A stretch of DNA of 64,000 bases, taken from the NCBI GenBank assembly GCA_002729525.1, contig PBYI01000046.1:1-64000 (forward strand), in the 5' to 3' direction. The position numbers and the translations under genes are program-made. This DNA is from Nocardioides sp. (GTDB lineage: Bacteria > Actinomycetota > Actinomycetes > Propionibacteriales > Nocardioidaceae). Numbering within the stretch: position 1 is the stretch's first letter; each line of letters starts with the position of its first letter. Of the stretch, positions 17,101-25,966 are shown in pieces. The notes below the pieces were generated by a model that was not told the DNA's origin, searched no databases, and saw only the letters and a list, made by a program, of their open reading frames with translations.

Positions 17101-17563
17101 CCGGGCCCTCCGGCGGCGGTGGCGGTGGCGCCGCCGGAACGACGAGCGAGGTGCGACGTCGGTGATGATCATCGGCTTCGCGCTCGTCATCACCCTGACC
17201 ATCGGCGTCGTGGTCGACGTGAGCGCGGCGTTCCTGCACCGCCAGGACCTCGACTCCCTCGCCGACGGCGCGGCGCTGGCCGGTGCGGACGCCGGTGCGG
17301 AGGGGCGGGAGGTCTACACCGGCGGTCTCGGCGCGGGCGACCTGCAGCAGAGCGCGGACGCCGCGCGGGCCGGCGTACGGGACTACCTCCGGCAGGTCGG
17401 GGCGTACGCCGACCACGCCGGTCTGCGTGTCGACGTCGCGGTCCGCGGCGACGTGGTGACCGTGCGGGTCTCCTCGCTGGCCGAGCTCCCGCTCGCCGCG
17501 CCCGGCGTGGACGCCGACCCGCGGCTGAGCGCCACCGGGGCGGCCGTCATCGACCCACGCTGA
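17093..17563 (+). CDS. TadG-like / pilus assembly protein with TadE-type helix
   Basis: This 156-aa protein has a strongly basic N-terminus (RRRWRWRRR), then ERGATSVMIIGFALVITL leading into one membrane helix. A domain rich in Ala/Gly/Asp follows (DLDSLADGAALAGADAGAEG), typical of the TadG-like Flp pilus-assembly family in actinobacteria. It is the last gene of the Tad operon. No hairpin directly follows, and the next gene starts 261 bp later. Confidence 0.82.
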   Translation: MADRALRRRWRWRRRNDERGATSVMIIGFALVITLTIGVVVDVSAAFLHRQDLDSLADGAALAGADAGAEGREVYTGGLGAGDLQQSADAARAGVRDYLRQVGAYADHAGLRVDVAVRGDVVTVRVSSLAELPLAAPGVDADPRLSATGAAVIDPR

Positions 17564-17753
17564 ACGGGCGACGCTCCGCGCGAGCGGCGCGCGACCAGTG
17601 GTCCGCACCTGCCGGTCCGGACGACCTTGCCCCGAGAGACGTGCGCTTCCTCCGAACCCCACCCCGACCACCACGCGCAGCAGCGGCTGGCGTGGTTACC
17701 CACCCGTAGGGAGAGGTTGGGGGGGCGCCACACGGGCACAGCGCCCTCACAGA

Positions 17754-17778
17754 GCGGGCCACTTTGGGGGTGGCCCGC
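17754..17778. terminator. Strong hairpin upstream of the sortase-substrate gene
   Basis: GCGGGCCAC (17754-17762) and GTGGCCCGC (17770-17778) form a perfect 9-bp stem with loop TTTGGGG. It lies in the 261-bp gap after the Tad operon and 46 bp before the next start codon. It could terminate the Tad transcript or act as an attenuator in the next leader. No U-tract is present. Confidence 0.5.
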
Positions 17779-17824
17779 CGTGATCACGTGTCGGACTCGG
17801 CCGGCACGAGGAGCCGAACCAGCA

Positions 17825-19135
17825 ATGACTCGCAGCAGTGCACCTCGTACCCGCCTCATCGCCGCCGGGCTCACCCTGGGCCTCGCCGCCTGGGCCGGCG
17901 CTGCCCCCGCTCTCGCCGACCCCGGGAACGGCAACGGCAGCTCGAGCAGCCAGGGCGCCTCCAAGAGCGCCGGGCAGAACAGCGGCAACGCCCAGGGCCA
18001 GGCCAAGGCCGGCCAGAAGAGCGGCTCGAAGGGCGACAAGGGCAAGAAGAAGGGTGCGCGCAGCGGCCAGGGCAAGAAGAAGGGCCAGGGGGACTCCAAC
18101 CCCGGCAAGAAGAACGGTCAGGACAAGGGCAACAAGGGCGGGAACGGCAACGAGGGCGGGAACGGCAACAAGGGCGGGAACGGCAACAAGGGCGGGAACG
18201 GCAACGCCGGCACCAAGGACAACGGCACCAAGAGCGGCAACGGCAACGGCGGCAAGGGCGGCAACGGCGGCAAAGGCGGCAAAGGCGGCAAAGGCGGCAA
18301 CGAAGGCGGCAACGGCAGCAAGGGCGACCCGGCCGGCAACAACGGCACCGTGAAGGTCATCCCCTTCGGCACCGCCGACGGCACCCCGCAGAACGGCCCG
18401 CACGTCGGCTGCGCCTTCCAGATCGAGTGGTACGGCTACGACGAGGGCGCCGACGTGGTGTCGCAGGTCGACTTCGCGATGCAGGCCCCGACCAAGGACT
18501 CCACCATCACCGTCGACGGGCCGTCCGAGGTCTTCGTCGGCGGTGACCCGGCCACCGGCGCGGGCACCGACACCGGCCTCGACGGCCGCGAGACCTACCG
18601 GCTCTCGTTCGACGGCGAACCGCACGCCCAGCAGGGCTACCACGTGAAGCTCACCGTCACGACGCCGCGCTCGCAGGGCAACGACACCAAGACCAAGGTC
18701 TTCTGGGTCGAGCCCTGCGACGACGAGGAGATCTCAGGCAGCACCGGCACCGACACGGGCAGCAGGTCCGGGGACGACAGCGGCTCCGGTGAGGCGGGCG
18801 AGTCCGGCAGCACCCAGGCCGGCTCCGTCTCCGGCACCGACAGCGGCTCCACCGACAGCGGCTCCACCGACGGCACCACCGACCAGGGCGTGCTCGGCAG
18901 CTTCCTCGACAACACCGACGGCCAGGTCGCTGGTCAGGTCACCACCGACGGCAGCACCGGAGCCACCAGCGGCGCGGCCGACGACGACGTCGCCGTTCCG
19001 AACGCCGTCGACGCCGGTGGCGAGGGCCACCCCGCGGTCGAGGCCCTCACGTCGCCCACCGGGATCACGCTCATCGCCCTCGCGGCCCTCGCCGGGTTCG
19101 GCGGACTGGTGCTGAGCCGACGCTCCCGTGCGTGA
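17825..19135 (+). CDS. Secreted Gly/Asn/Lys repeat surface protein, likely sortase substrate
   Basis: This 436-aa protein has a signal peptide cut near ALADP (residue ~30). A low-complexity region follows (about residues 37-175), built from basic KKKG runs and GNGNKGG repeats. Residues ~178-300 form a folded domain with a Cys pair and are followed by a Ser/Thr/Gly/Asp linker. The C-terminus has the layout of a sorting signal: short motif around LTSPTG, hydrophobic helix (ITLIALAALAGFGGLVL), then RRSRA. No LPxTG is present. The next gene, overlapping by 8 nt, is a sortase, so this is probably its dedicated substrate. A longer in-frame start upstream is unsupported. Confidence 0.8.
   Translation: MTRSSAPRTRLIAAGLTLGLAAWAGAAPALADPGNGNGSSSSQGASKSAGQNSGNAQGQAKAGQKSGSKGDKGKKKGARSGQGKKKGQGDSNPGKKNGQDKGNKGGNGNEGGNGNKGGNGNKGGNGNAGTKDNGTKSGNGNGGKGGNGGKGGKGGKGGNEGGNGSKGDPAGNNGTVKVIPFGTADGTPQNGPHVGCAFQIEWYGYDEGADVVSQVDFAMQAPTKDSTITVDGPSEVFVGGDPATGAGTDTGLDGRETYRLSFDGEPHAQQGYHVKLTVTTPRSQGNDTKTKVFWVEPCDDEEISGSTGTDTGSRSGDDSGSGEAGESGSTQAGSVSGTDSGSTDSGSTDGTTDQGVLGSFLDNTDGQVAGQVTTDGSTGATSGAADDDVAVPNAVDAGGEGHPAVEALTSPTGITLIALAALAGFGGLVLSRRSRA
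18131..18301 (+). repeat. Tandem repeats encoding GNGNKGG and GGK units
   Basis: About four copies of an 18-bp unit AACAAGGGCGGGAACGGC span roughly 18131-18206. A 9-bp unit GGCGGCAAA is repeated near 18260-18300. Such repeats can change length by slippage, altering the surface protein in frame. Confidence 0.75.
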
Positions 19136-19790
19136 CCCCGCCCGCATCGCCGGTGCGGTGCTGCTCGTCGCCGCCGTGGTGCTGGGGGTGGCCGGCTACC
19201 GACAGCTGACGTCGGAGCCCGCCACCACCGACGCCTCGGCCGCGAGCAGCACCGCCGCGGCCACCCCGGACGGCGACGCTCCGCGCACCGCCAGCGGCTC
19301 GGCAGCCCCGGCGGCGAGCACCAGCGAGCTCCCGGACGCCAGGCCGGCGAGACGTCGCCCGGGCGCCCCCGAGCAGCTGCGGATCGCCTCCCTCGCCGTC
19401 ACCGCGCCCGTCGACCCCGTCAAGGCACCCGGCGGCACGCTCACCCCGCCCGCCGACGCCACCCGGCTCGGCTGGTGGGCCGACGGCGCGATGCCGGGCA
19501 GCGGCACGGGCGCCGTGCTCCTCGCCGGGCACACCCTGCACAACGGCGGCGGCGCCCTCGACGACCTCGAGGACGTCGACCGCGGGTCGCGCGTCGTGCT
19601 CCGCACCGACGACGGCATGCTGCGCTACCAGGTCACCCGCGTCACCGTGCTCGGCAAGGGCGAGCTCTCGCAGCGCTCGGACCACCTGTTCCGTCAGACC
19701 GGCCCCGAACGCTTGGTGCTGATGACCTGCGAGGACTGGAACGGCAGCGGCTACGACTCCAACGTCGTCGTGGTCGGTCGCCGCGTCTGA
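19128..19790 (+). CDS. Class F-type sortase
   Basis: This 220-aa protein has an N-terminal membrane helix (IAGAVLLVAAVVLGVAGY), a Ser/Ala/Pro linker and a sortase barrel from about residue 83. Catalytic His135 lies in LLAGHTLHNGG and Cys201 in LVLMTCEDW. The catalytic Arg is not at its usual place: YDSNVVVVGRR follows, where many relatives have Tyr-Arg. Arg218 or Arg219 may substitute. It joins a C-terminal sorting motif to the cell envelope, and the gene immediately upstream encodes the probable substrate. The GTG start overlaps that gene by 8 nt. Confidence 0.88.
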   Translation: MRDPARIAGAVLLVAAVVLGVAGYRQLTSEPATTDASAASSTAAATPDGDAPRTASGSAAPAASTSELPDARPARRRPGAPEQLRIASLAVTAPVDPVKAPGGTLTPPADATRLGWWADGAMPGSGTGAVLLAGHTLHNGGGALDDLEDVDRGSRVVLRTDDGMLRYQVTRVTVLGKGELSQRSDHLFRQTGPERLVLMTCEDWNGSGYDSNVVVVGRRV

Positions 19791-19825
19791 CCCGAACGGG
19801 CCAGGGGCGCCCGTCCGAGCGGGTC
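19789..19825. terminator. Nested hairpin terminator after the sortase
   Basis: GACCCG (19789-19794) pairs with CGGGTC (19820-19825), and inside it ACGGGC (19796-19801) pairs with GCCCGT (19809-19814). It begins within the sortase stop codon and would end the surface protein-sortase transcript. Confidence 0.6.
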
Positions 19826-19875
19826 GAAAGCAGCCTCCGAGGGGCCGCCGACCTGCGATCGCGTGCGATCCGCCG

Positions 19876-19881
19876 TACGGT
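19876..19881 (+). promoter_or_regulatory. -10 element, leaderless promoter of the CAP-domain gene
   Basis: TACGGT with 7 nt before the ATG at 19889. The GGAGG just before the ATG is only 2 nt away, too close to act as a normal ribosome site. Confidence 0.45.
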
Positions 19882-19888
19882 CGGAGGC

Positions 19889-20347
19889 ATGGTTCGCTAC
19901 TCGGTGCGCGCCCTGACCGTGCTCGTCGTGCTCGTGACGGCGGTGGCTCTCGCCCCCGCCGGACCCGCGCACGCCCAGTCGAGGGCCGCCTCCGTCGGCG
20001 ACCAGGTCGTCCAGAAGACCAACGTCCAGCGCCAGCGGCACGGCCAGCGCACCCTGCGCACCCAGGCGTGCCTCACCACCATGGCGCAGCGCCAGGCCCG
20101 CCGGATGGCCAAGCGCGGCACGCTCTTCCACCAGGACCTGCACCGCGTGGCGCGCCGCTGCAACGTCCGGATGGCGGGGGAGAACGTCGCCTACGGCTAC
20201 CGCAACGGCCAGGCCACCGTGCGCGCCTGGATGAAGTCGCCGTCGCACCGCAGCAACATCCTCGAGCGCCGCTTCCGTCTCATCGGGGTCGGCGTCGTCC
20301 GCAAGAACGGCCAGTGGTGGGTCGCGCAGGTGTTCGGCCGCAAGTAG
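19889..20347 (+). CDS. Secreted CAP/SCP-domain protein
   Basis: This 152-aa protein has a signal peptide ending near AHAQS (residue ~30). A small CAP domain follows: [51 protein letters not shown] and IGVGVV. These include the His/Glu pair typical of the CAP cavity. Bacterial CAP proteins are secreted and mostly of unknown activity. It has one Cys pair. It stands alone between the sortase terminator and prfB. Confidence 0.9.
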   Translation: MVRYSVRALTVLVVLVTAVALAPAGPAHAQSRAASVGDQVVQKTNVQRQRHGQRTLRTQACLTTMAQRQARRMAKRGTLFHQDLHRVARRCNVRMAGENVAYGYRNGQATVRAWMKSPSHRSNILERRFRLIGVGVVRKNGQWWVAQVFGRK

Positions 20348-20367
20348 GGCGCAGCCGGTCGGGGACG

Positions 20368-20373
20368 TAGTGT
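20368..20373 (+). promoter_or_regulatory. -10 element, leaderless promoter of prfB
   Basis: TAGTGT with 8 nt before the GTG at 20382. It argues against the in-frame GTG at 20370 and TTG at 20373, which overlap the box. Confidence 0.45.
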
Positions 20374-20381
20374 TGCCCCTC

Positions 20382-21503
20382 GTGGCAGGACCCGACTTCG
20401 ACACCGAGATCAAGCAGCTCCAGGCGACGATGGGCACCATCGGCAAGGTGCTCGACCTCGACGCCATGAGGGCCGAGATCGCCAGCCTCGGCGAGCAGGT
20501 CGCCGCCCCCGACCTCTGGGACGACCAGGACAACGCCACGCGCGTCACCGGTCGCCTGTCCGACCTGCAGAACCAGCTCGAGCGGTTCGAGGGCCTCGAG
20601 TCGCGCATCGACGACCTCGCCGTGCTCGTCGAGCTCGCGCAGGAGGAGGGCGACGCCGACTCCATGGCCGAGGCCGACGCCGAGCTCGGCAAGCTCAAGA
20701 AGGCCGTCGAGGCACTCGAGGTCCGCACCCTGCTGTCCGGCGAGTACGACGCCCGCGAGGCCATCGTGACCATCCGCTCCGGCGCCGGTGGCGTCGACGC
20801 CGCAGACTTCGCCGAGATGCTGATGCGGATGTACACCCGCTGGGCCGAGCGCAACAAGTACTCCGTCGAGGTCTTCGACGTCTCCTACGCCGAGGAGGCC
20901 GGCATCAAGTCGGCCGAGTTCGCGATCCACGCGCCGTACGCCTACGGCACGCTCTCGGTCGAGGTCGGCACCCACCGCCTGGTGCGGATCAGCCCCTTCG
21001 ACAACCAGGGCCGCCGCCAGACGTCGTTCGCCGCCGTCGAGGTCGTGCCCCAGCTCGAGCAGACCGACGAGATCGAGGTCGACGAGAACGACGTCCGCAC
21101 CGACGTCTTCCGCTCCGGCGGCCCGGGTGGCCAGTCGGTCAACACCACCGACTCCGCCGTGCGTCTGACCCACATCCCGACCGGCATCGTGGTCTCCTGC
21201 CAGAACGAGAAGAGCCAGCTGCAGAACAAGGCGGCGGCGATGATCGTGCTCAAGGCCAAGCTGCTCGCCAAGAAGAAGGCCGAGGAGGCGGCGCTCAAGA
21301 AGGACCTCAAGGGCGACGTCGCGGCCTCGTGGGGCGACCAGATGCGCAACTACGTGCTCAACCCGTACCAGATCGTCAAGGACCTCCGCACCGGCCAGGA
21401 GGCCGGCAACCCGCAGGCGGTCTTCGACGGCGAGATCGACGACTTCCTCGAGGCCGGCATCCGCTGGCGCCGGGGCGCCGAGAAGGCCGCGGCCGACGCC
21501 TGA
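20382..21503 (+). CDS. prfB: Peptide chain release factor 2
   Basis: This 373-aa RF2 recognises UGA/UAA stop codons. The recognition tripeptide SPF occurs in [15 protein letters not shown] and the peptidyl-hydrolysis motif GGQ in [18 protein letters not shown]. The gene is continuous, without the programmed frameshift of many bacteria, as is usual in actinobacteria. The order prfB-ftsE-ftsX-(peptidase)-smpB is a conserved actinobacterial block. The start at GTG 20382 gives [13 protein letters not shown]. Confidence 0.97.
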   Translation: MAGPDFDTEIKQLQATMGTIGKVLDLDAMRAEIASLGEQVAAPDLWDDQDNATRVTGRLSDLQNQLERFEGLESRIDDLAVLVELAQEEGDADSMAEADAELGKLKKAVEALEVRTLLSGEYDAREAIVTIRSGAGGVDAADFAEMLMRMYTRWAERNKYSVEVFDVSYAEEAGIKSAEFAIHAPYAYGTLSVEVGTHRLVRISPFDNQGRRQTSFAAVEVVPQLEQTDEIEVDENDVRTDVFRSGGPGGQSVNTTDSAVRLTHIPTGIVVSCQNEKSQLQNKAAAMIVLKAKLLAKKKAEEAALKKDLKGDVAASWGDQMRNYVLNPYQIVKDLRTGQEAGNPQAVFDGEIDDFLEAGIRWRRGAEKAAADA

Positions 21504-21514
21504 TCCTCGGACGG

Positions 21515-22213
21515 TCAGGCGGCTGCGGTCGCCGCCTCGAGCACCGCGACGCACCACGCGTTCGCCCGCTCGACGACCACGTCGTCGGCCTCCCGGCCGG
21601 TGACGGTGCAGGTCAGCCAGGCGTCGCCGAACAGCCCGCGGAACGACGCCTCCGCGTCGTGCTTGCGCTCGCACACCAGCGCCACCGTCGGCTTCCCGAA
21701 CGCCGCCGCGCCCGTACGCCGCTCGCAGCCGTCCGCGCGGACCGCTGCCCTGCGCACGTCCTGGGCGCGGTCGACGGTGACCGGCGGGGCGAACACCCAT
21801 GCGCGCGCGGTGACGTCGTCGCTGCTCCACAGGCAGCCGTACTCGTGGGCGACATCCTTCTCCCGCTTGGAGAAGCGCGTCGCCTCGCCGTCGTTCCACT
21901 CCCGGGAGTCGGTCGGGGTGCCGCCGAGCGCGGTCGAGACCGCCTCCGGGTCGACCGCGTCGCAGAACGGCGCCCGCGCCACCGCCACCACCGAGGTGTC
22001 CAGGTCGCCCAGGCGCACCTGCGGCTCGACCGTCTCGGTGGGGGAGGGCGGCGCCGCTGCGGGCTCCTCCTCCCCCCCCGACACCAGGCGTACGACGAGC
22101 ACGCCGACGCCCGCGAGCAGGGCGAGCACCACGACGACGGCGAGCACGCGCAGCACCCGGCCGCGCAGCGAGCGGCGGGCGCGACGGGAGCGACGCGGCG
22201 TGGCGGAGGACAT
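21515..22213 (-). CDS. Membrane-anchored hypothetical protein (DUF3558-like layout)
   Basis: This 232-aa protein has a basic N-terminus, one membrane helix ([25 protein letters not shown]), a Pro/Glu linker and an extracytoplasmic domain with several Cys (FCDAV, YGCLW, DGCERR, LVCERK, LTCTV, AWCVAV). Disulfides are therefore likely. The layout resembles DUF3558-type envelope proteins, but I cannot confirm the family. ATG 22213 and GTG 22222 are both possible starts. It is inserted in reverse orientation inside the prfB-ftsE block. Confidence 0.72.
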   Translation of the reverse strand: MSSATPRRSRRARRSLRGRVLRVLAVVVVLALLAGVGVLVVRLVSGGEEEPAAAPPSPTETVEPQVRLGDLDTSVVAVARAPFCDAVDPEAVSTALGGTPTDSREWNDGEATRFSKREKDVAHEYGCLWSSDDVTARAWVFAPPVTVDRAQDVRRAAVRADGCERRTGAAAFGKPTVALVCERKHDAEASFRGLFGDAWLTCTVTGREADDVVVERANAWCVAVLEAATAAA

Positions 22214-22325
22214 CGGCGCCACGATACGCAGCGGCTCCCAGCAGCCGGCCCGGACCTTGACGACCCCGTTCGGCCCCGTTCGGCCCCGTACGGCGTCGTT
22301 CAGCGAACACTCAGGCGCGGTGCCG

Positions 22326-22331
22326 TACCGT
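22326..22331 (+). promoter_or_regulatory. -10 element, leaderless promoter of ftsE
   Basis: TACCGT with 8 nt before the GTG at 22340. Confidence 0.4.
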
Positions 22332-22339
22332 CATTCAGC

Positions 22340-23029
22340 GTGATTCGCTTCGAGAAGGTCACCAAGTCCTACCCCGGGCCGGGCAAGCCCGCCCTGGACA
22401 AGGTGTCGATCAACGTCGACAAGGGGGAGTTCGTCTTCCTCGTGGGAGCCAGCGGCTCCGGCAAGTCCACGACCCTGCGCCTGATGCTGCGCGAGGACCG
22501 GCCCACCAGCGGCCGCGTCTACGTCGCGGGCAAGGAGATCAACCGGCTCGCGACCTGGAAGGTGCCGCGGCTGCGCCGCCAGATGGGCACCGTCTTCCAG
22601 GACTTCCGGCTGCTGCAGACCAAGACGGTGCGCGACAACGTCGCGTTCGCGATGCAGGTGACCGGCCGGTCCAACCGCGACATCCGCAAGCGCGTGCCCG
22701 CCACGCTGGAGCTGGTCGGCCTCGCCGACAAGGCGGCCCGGCTGCCGCACGAGCTGTCCGGCGGTGAGCAGCAGCGCGTCGCGATCGCCCGGGCGATGGT
22801 CAACGAGCCGATGATCCTGGTCGCCGACGAGCCCACCGGCAACCTCGACCCCGCCACCTCGGTCGACACCGTGCGGCTGCTGGAGGAGATCAACGCCAAC
22901 GGCACCACCGTGCTGATGGCGACCCACGACCACGGCATCGTCGACCAGATGCGCAAGCGCGTCATCGAGCTGGAGCACGGCAAGGTCGTGCGCGACGAGG
23001 CGACCGGCGTCTACGGGTTCTCCCACTAG
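22340..23029 (+). CDS. ftsE: Cell division ATP-binding protein FtsE
   Basis: This 229-aa ABC ATPase has Walker [10 protein letters not shown], signature LSGGEQQR, Walker [15 protein letters not shown] and switch His in ATHDHGI. With FtsX it forms the FtsEX complex at the septum, which activates peptidoglycan hydrolases outside the membrane. ftsX follows after 62 bp. The start GTG 22340 gives [13 protein letters not shown], the conserved N-terminus; open frame upstream is shadow. Confidence 0.97.
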   Translation: MIRFEKVTKSYPGPGKPALDKVSINVDKGEFVFLVGASGSGKSTTLRLMLREDRPTSGRVYVAGKEINRLATWKVPRLRRQMGTVFQDFRLLQTKTVRDNVAFAMQVTGRSNRDIRKRVPATLELVGLADKAARLPHELSGGEQQRVAIARAMVNEPMILVADEPTGNLDPATSVDTVRLLEEINANGTTVLMATHDHGIVDQMRKRVIELEHGKVVRDEATGVYGFSH

Positions 23030-23091
23030 CGACCCGCCGCACCCAGCCTCGACCGAGCCCCTCCCGACTGCACAGGAGCAGCCACCCCGCC

Positions 23092-24003
23092 ATGCCACTG
23101 CGCCACGTCCTGTCCAACCTGCGCCAAGGCCTGCGTCGCCACCTGTCGATGCACGTCGCGGTGGTGCTCACCCTCTTCGTCTCGCTGTCGCTGGCCGGCG
23201 TCGGGCTGATGCTCACCAAGCAGGCCGACCTGACCGCCGACGAGCTCGGCACCGAGCTGCAGGTGCAGGTCACCCTCTGCGTCCCCGACGACCGCAACCC
23301 GCGCTGCCCGACCGAGGTCACCGACGCCCAGCGCGCGGCGATCGACCAGGTCATCGACGACAGCCCCGAGGTGGCGTCGTGGTACGAGGAGTCGAAGGAG
23401 GAGTCCTTCGACCGGATCAAGCGGCAGTTCGGCGAGGAGCAGTTCGAGGGCCCGGACGCGCCGTTCACCGTCGACGACGTACCGCAGACGCTGTGGATCA
23501 CGCTCAAGGACGCCGAGGACTACGACGGCCTCCAGTCGGCGCTGCTCTTCCAGGACGGCGTGCGCGACTTCGTGCCCGCGCAGGACATCGTGGGCCCGAT
23601 CTTCACCATCATCGACGCTCTCAAGTACGCCGCGTGGGGCGCCGCCGGCGTGCTGGTGCTGGCCGCGGTGCTGCTGGTGTTCAACACCATCCGGCTGACC
23701 GCGCTGGCGCGGCGCAAGGAGATCGAGATCATGCGCCTGGTCGGCGCCTCCCGGGTCTTCATCGGCCTGCCGTTCGTGCTGGAGGCGCTCGTCGTCGCCG
23801 CGCTCGGCGTCGGCCTCGCGGCAGGGGCGCTGGCGGCGTTCACCAAGTTCGCCGTCATCGACTGGCTGTCGCCGCGGCTGACGGCCATCCCCTTCGTCGG
23901 CTGGACCGACTACACCGACACGCTCGTGCTGCTCGCGATCGCCGGTCCCGTGCTCACCGTGGTGCCGACACTCCTGCTGACGCGCAAATACCTCAGACTC
24001 TGA
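23092..24003 (+). CDS. ftsX: Cell division membrane protein FtsX
   Basis: This 303-aa protein has four membrane segments: one near residues 20-43, then three in the C-terminal half. The large extracytoplasmic loop between the first two (residues ~45-175) is where FtsX contacts its hydrolase partner. The FtsX signature RLTALARRKEIEIMRLVGAS is present near residues 203-222. It forms the permease half of FtsEX. The peptidase gene 76 bp downstream is the probable partner. Confidence 0.96.
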   Translation: MPLRHVLSNLRQGLRRHLSMHVAVVLTLFVSLSLAGVGLMLTKQADLTADELGTELQVQVTLCVPDDRNPRCPTEVTDAQRAAIDQVIDDSPEVASWYEESKEESFDRIKRQFGEEQFEGPDAPFTVDDVPQTLWITLKDAEDYDGLQSALLFQDGVRDFVPAQDIVGPIFTIIDALKYAAWGAAGVLVLAAVLLVFNTIRLTALARRKEIEIMRLVGASRVFIGLPFVLEALVVAALGVGLAAGALAAFTKFAVIDWLSPRLTAIPFVGWTDYTDTLVLLAIAGPVLTVVPTLLLTRKYLRL

Positions 24004-24079
24004 CCTCGGTCACCTACGGTCGTCGTGCCCGGTCCGCCGGGCACACTTCCCCATCAGCACGACCGAGCTAGGCAGACCT

Positions 24080-25372
24080 GTGCGAACCTTCCCCCGCGCA
24101 GCACGCCTGTGGACCACCGGTGCCCTGACCGCCGTGGTGGCCCTGGGCGCGCTCACCGTGGCCGTACCCCAGCCCGACGACGCCGTCGTCGACCACCCGG
24201 TGCGGCTCGTCGACGACGACCTCAAGTCCAAGCAGCGCCAGGTCAAGGGCGAGATCGCCGACCAGAAGCACGAGCTCGAGCACGCGTCCAAGGAGGCCGC
24301 CCGGGCCAACCAGCGCTTCCTCACGACCAAGCGCCGCCTCGGTGTCGCGCAGGGCCGGCTGTCCTCAGCTCGCGACGAGGTCGCGAAGGCCCGCGCCGTC
24401 GACCGCCGCGCGCAGCGTCGCCTCCGGGTCTCCCGGGTGCGTCTGGCGACCGCCCAGCGCCGGCTGGCCGAGGGCCGCGCCGAGCTGGAGGCGCAGCGCG
24501 CCGACCTGCGCGAGGACGTGCTCGACCTCTACTCCAAGGGCGCGCCCGAGCTGCGCGCCCTCGGTGCCTGGCTGTCCGGCTCGAGCGTGCAGGACATCGC
24601 TCGCGACCGGGTGTCGGAGTCGGTCGTCGTCGGCCGCGGCCGACAGACCTTCGACGACCTCGCCGTCGTGGAGGACCGGCTCGCCGGGCAGAAGGTGCGC
24701 GTCCAGCGGGCCACCACCCAGGTCCGGGCCGACCGTGCCTCGGCCGCCCAGAGCCTGCGAGCCGTGCGCGCGGGCTTCAAGAGCGCCCGTGCCGCGCGCA
24801 ACGACGTGAAGTCGCTGACCTCGCAGGCCCGCACGGCCAAGACGCAGGCGTTCAAGGCGATGCGTCGCGACCGCGGCGAGCTGAAGAAGCTCGAGACCCG
24901 CGAGGCGACCATCCGCCAGCGGCTCAAGGAGCGCGCCGCCCGCCAGAAGGGGCCCGGCTACACCGGCAGGTCCGACGGCTTCCTCTCCTCACCGGTGCCC
25001 GGCGGCTACACCACGTCGCCGTACGGCTACCGCACCCACCCGATCTACGGCTACTACGCGCTGCACAACGGCATCGACTTCGGCAAGGGCTGCGGTACCC
25101 GCCTGGTCGCCGGCTCGTCGGGCACCGTGATCAACCGCTACAGCGACTCCGTCTACGGCAACCGGCTCTACCTGGCCGTCGGCAACGTGCACGGCAAGAA
25201 CATGGTGCTCGTCTACAACCACATGTCCGGGTACGCCGCGAACGTGGGCGACAAGGTCGAGCGCGGGGAGACGGTGGGTTACATGGGCACCACCGGCTGG
25301 TCCACGGGCTGCCACCTGCACTTCACGGTGCTGCTGGACGGCGACCCGGTCGACCCCGCGCCGTACCTGTAG
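24080..25372 (+). CDS. Septal M23 peptidoglycan endopeptidase with coiled coil (EnvC-like)
   Basis: This 430-aa protein has a signal segment (residues ~9-30), a long coiled coil (about residues 45-300, with heptads rich in Arg/Lys/Glu) and a C-terminal M23 domain. The metal motifs are [14 protein letters not shown] and CHLHF, consistent with an active zinc endopeptidase rather than a degenerate EnvC. The coiled coil is the part that binds FtsX in EnvC and PcsB. The position directly after ftsEX supports a role as the FtsEX-controlled septal hydrolase or activator. It starts at GTG. Confidence 0.93.
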   Translation: MRTFPRAARLWTTGALTAVVALGALTVAVPQPDDAVVDHPVRLVDDDLKSKQRQVKGEIADQKHELEHASKEAARANQRFLTTKRRLGVAQGRLSSARDEVAKARAVDRRAQRRLRVSRVRLATAQRRLAEGRAELEAQRADLREDVLDLYSKGAPELRALGAWLSGSSVQDIARDRVSESVVVGRGRQTFDDLAVVEDRLAGQKVRVQRATTQVRADRASAAQSLRAVRAGFKSARAARNDVKSLTSQARTAKTQAFKAMRRDRGELKKLETREATIRQRLKERAARQKGPGYTGRSDGFLSSPVPGGYTTSPYGYRTHPIYGYYALHNGIDFGKGCGTRLVAGSSGTVINRYSDSVYGNRLYLAVGNVHGKNMVLVYNHMSGYAANVGDKVERGETVGYMGTTGWSTGCHLHFTVLLDGDPVDPAPYL

Positions 25373-25419
25373 CCGCTGTCGAGTTCGAAACCGGTTGCGG
25401 CTCCTGGGAGGATGGTCGG

Positions 25420-25899
25420 ATGGCCAAGGAGCAGGGTCGCAAGATGATCGCGCAGAACAAGAAGGCGCGGCACGACTACACCATCGAGGACACCTTCGAG
25501 GCCGGTCTGGTGCTCACGGGCACCGAGGTGAAGTCGCTGCGGCAGGGCCGGGCGTCGCTGGTCGACGGGTTCGTCGACATCGAGCGCGACGAGGCGTGGC
25601 TGCTCGGGGTGCACATCCCGGAGTACTCCCAGGGCACCTGGACCAACCACGCCGCTCGCCGCAAGCGTAAGCTGCTGCTGCACCGCGAGGAGATCGACAA
25701 GATCGACCGCCGGGTCAGCGAGCGAGGCCTCACCGTGGTGCCGCTGGCGCTCTACTTCTCCGACGGTCGCGCCAAGGTCGAGATCGGTCTGGCGAAGGGT
25801 CGCAAGTCCTGGGACAAGCGGCACGCCATCGCCGAGCGGCAGGCCAACCGGGAGGCCGAGCAGGCCGTGGGGCGCCGGATGAAGGGCATGTCCGACTGA
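25420..25899 (+). CDS. smpB: SsrA-binding protein SmpB
   Basis: This 159-aa protein begins [20 protein letters not shown]. It has the SmpB OB-fold motifs [15 protein letters not shown] and [10 protein letters not shown], and the basic C-terminal tail ([17 protein letters not shown]) that mimics an mRNA in the ribosome. It carries tmRNA to stalled ribosomes. The tmRNA gene ssrA lies about 4.2 kb downstream on the same strand at 30079. GGGAGG lies upstream of ATG 25420. It is the last gene of the prfB-ftsEX block. Confidence 0.98.
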   Translation: MAKEQGRKMIAQNKKARHDYTIEDTFEAGLVLTGTEVKSLRQGRASLVDGFVDIERDEAWLLGVHIPEYSQGTWTNHAARRKRKLLLHREEIDKIDRRVSERGLTVVPLALYFSDGRAKVEIGLAKGRKSWDKRHAIAERQANREAEQAVGRRMKGMSD

Positions 25900-25953
25900 G
25901 CCCGGTCGGGCCGAGGCGTCCTCGACGGGCACGCCACGCCGCGTACCGGCTGG

Positions 25954-25959
25954 TACGGT
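25954..25959 (+). promoter_or_regulatory. -10 element, leaderless promoter of the amidohydrolase
   Basis: TACGGT with 7 nt before the GTG at 25967. Confidence 0.45.
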
Positions 25960-25966
25960 CCGCCGC

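Noticed and set aside
17564..17824. Riboswitch in the leader of the sortase-substrate gene
   Set aside because: A 9-bp hairpin is present, but I could not match conserved cores of c-di-GMP or c-di-AMP riboswitches.
20370..20381. Earlier GTG/TTG starts or a programmed frameshift for prfB
   Set aside because: The frame is continuous and the upstream starts overlap the probable -10 box.
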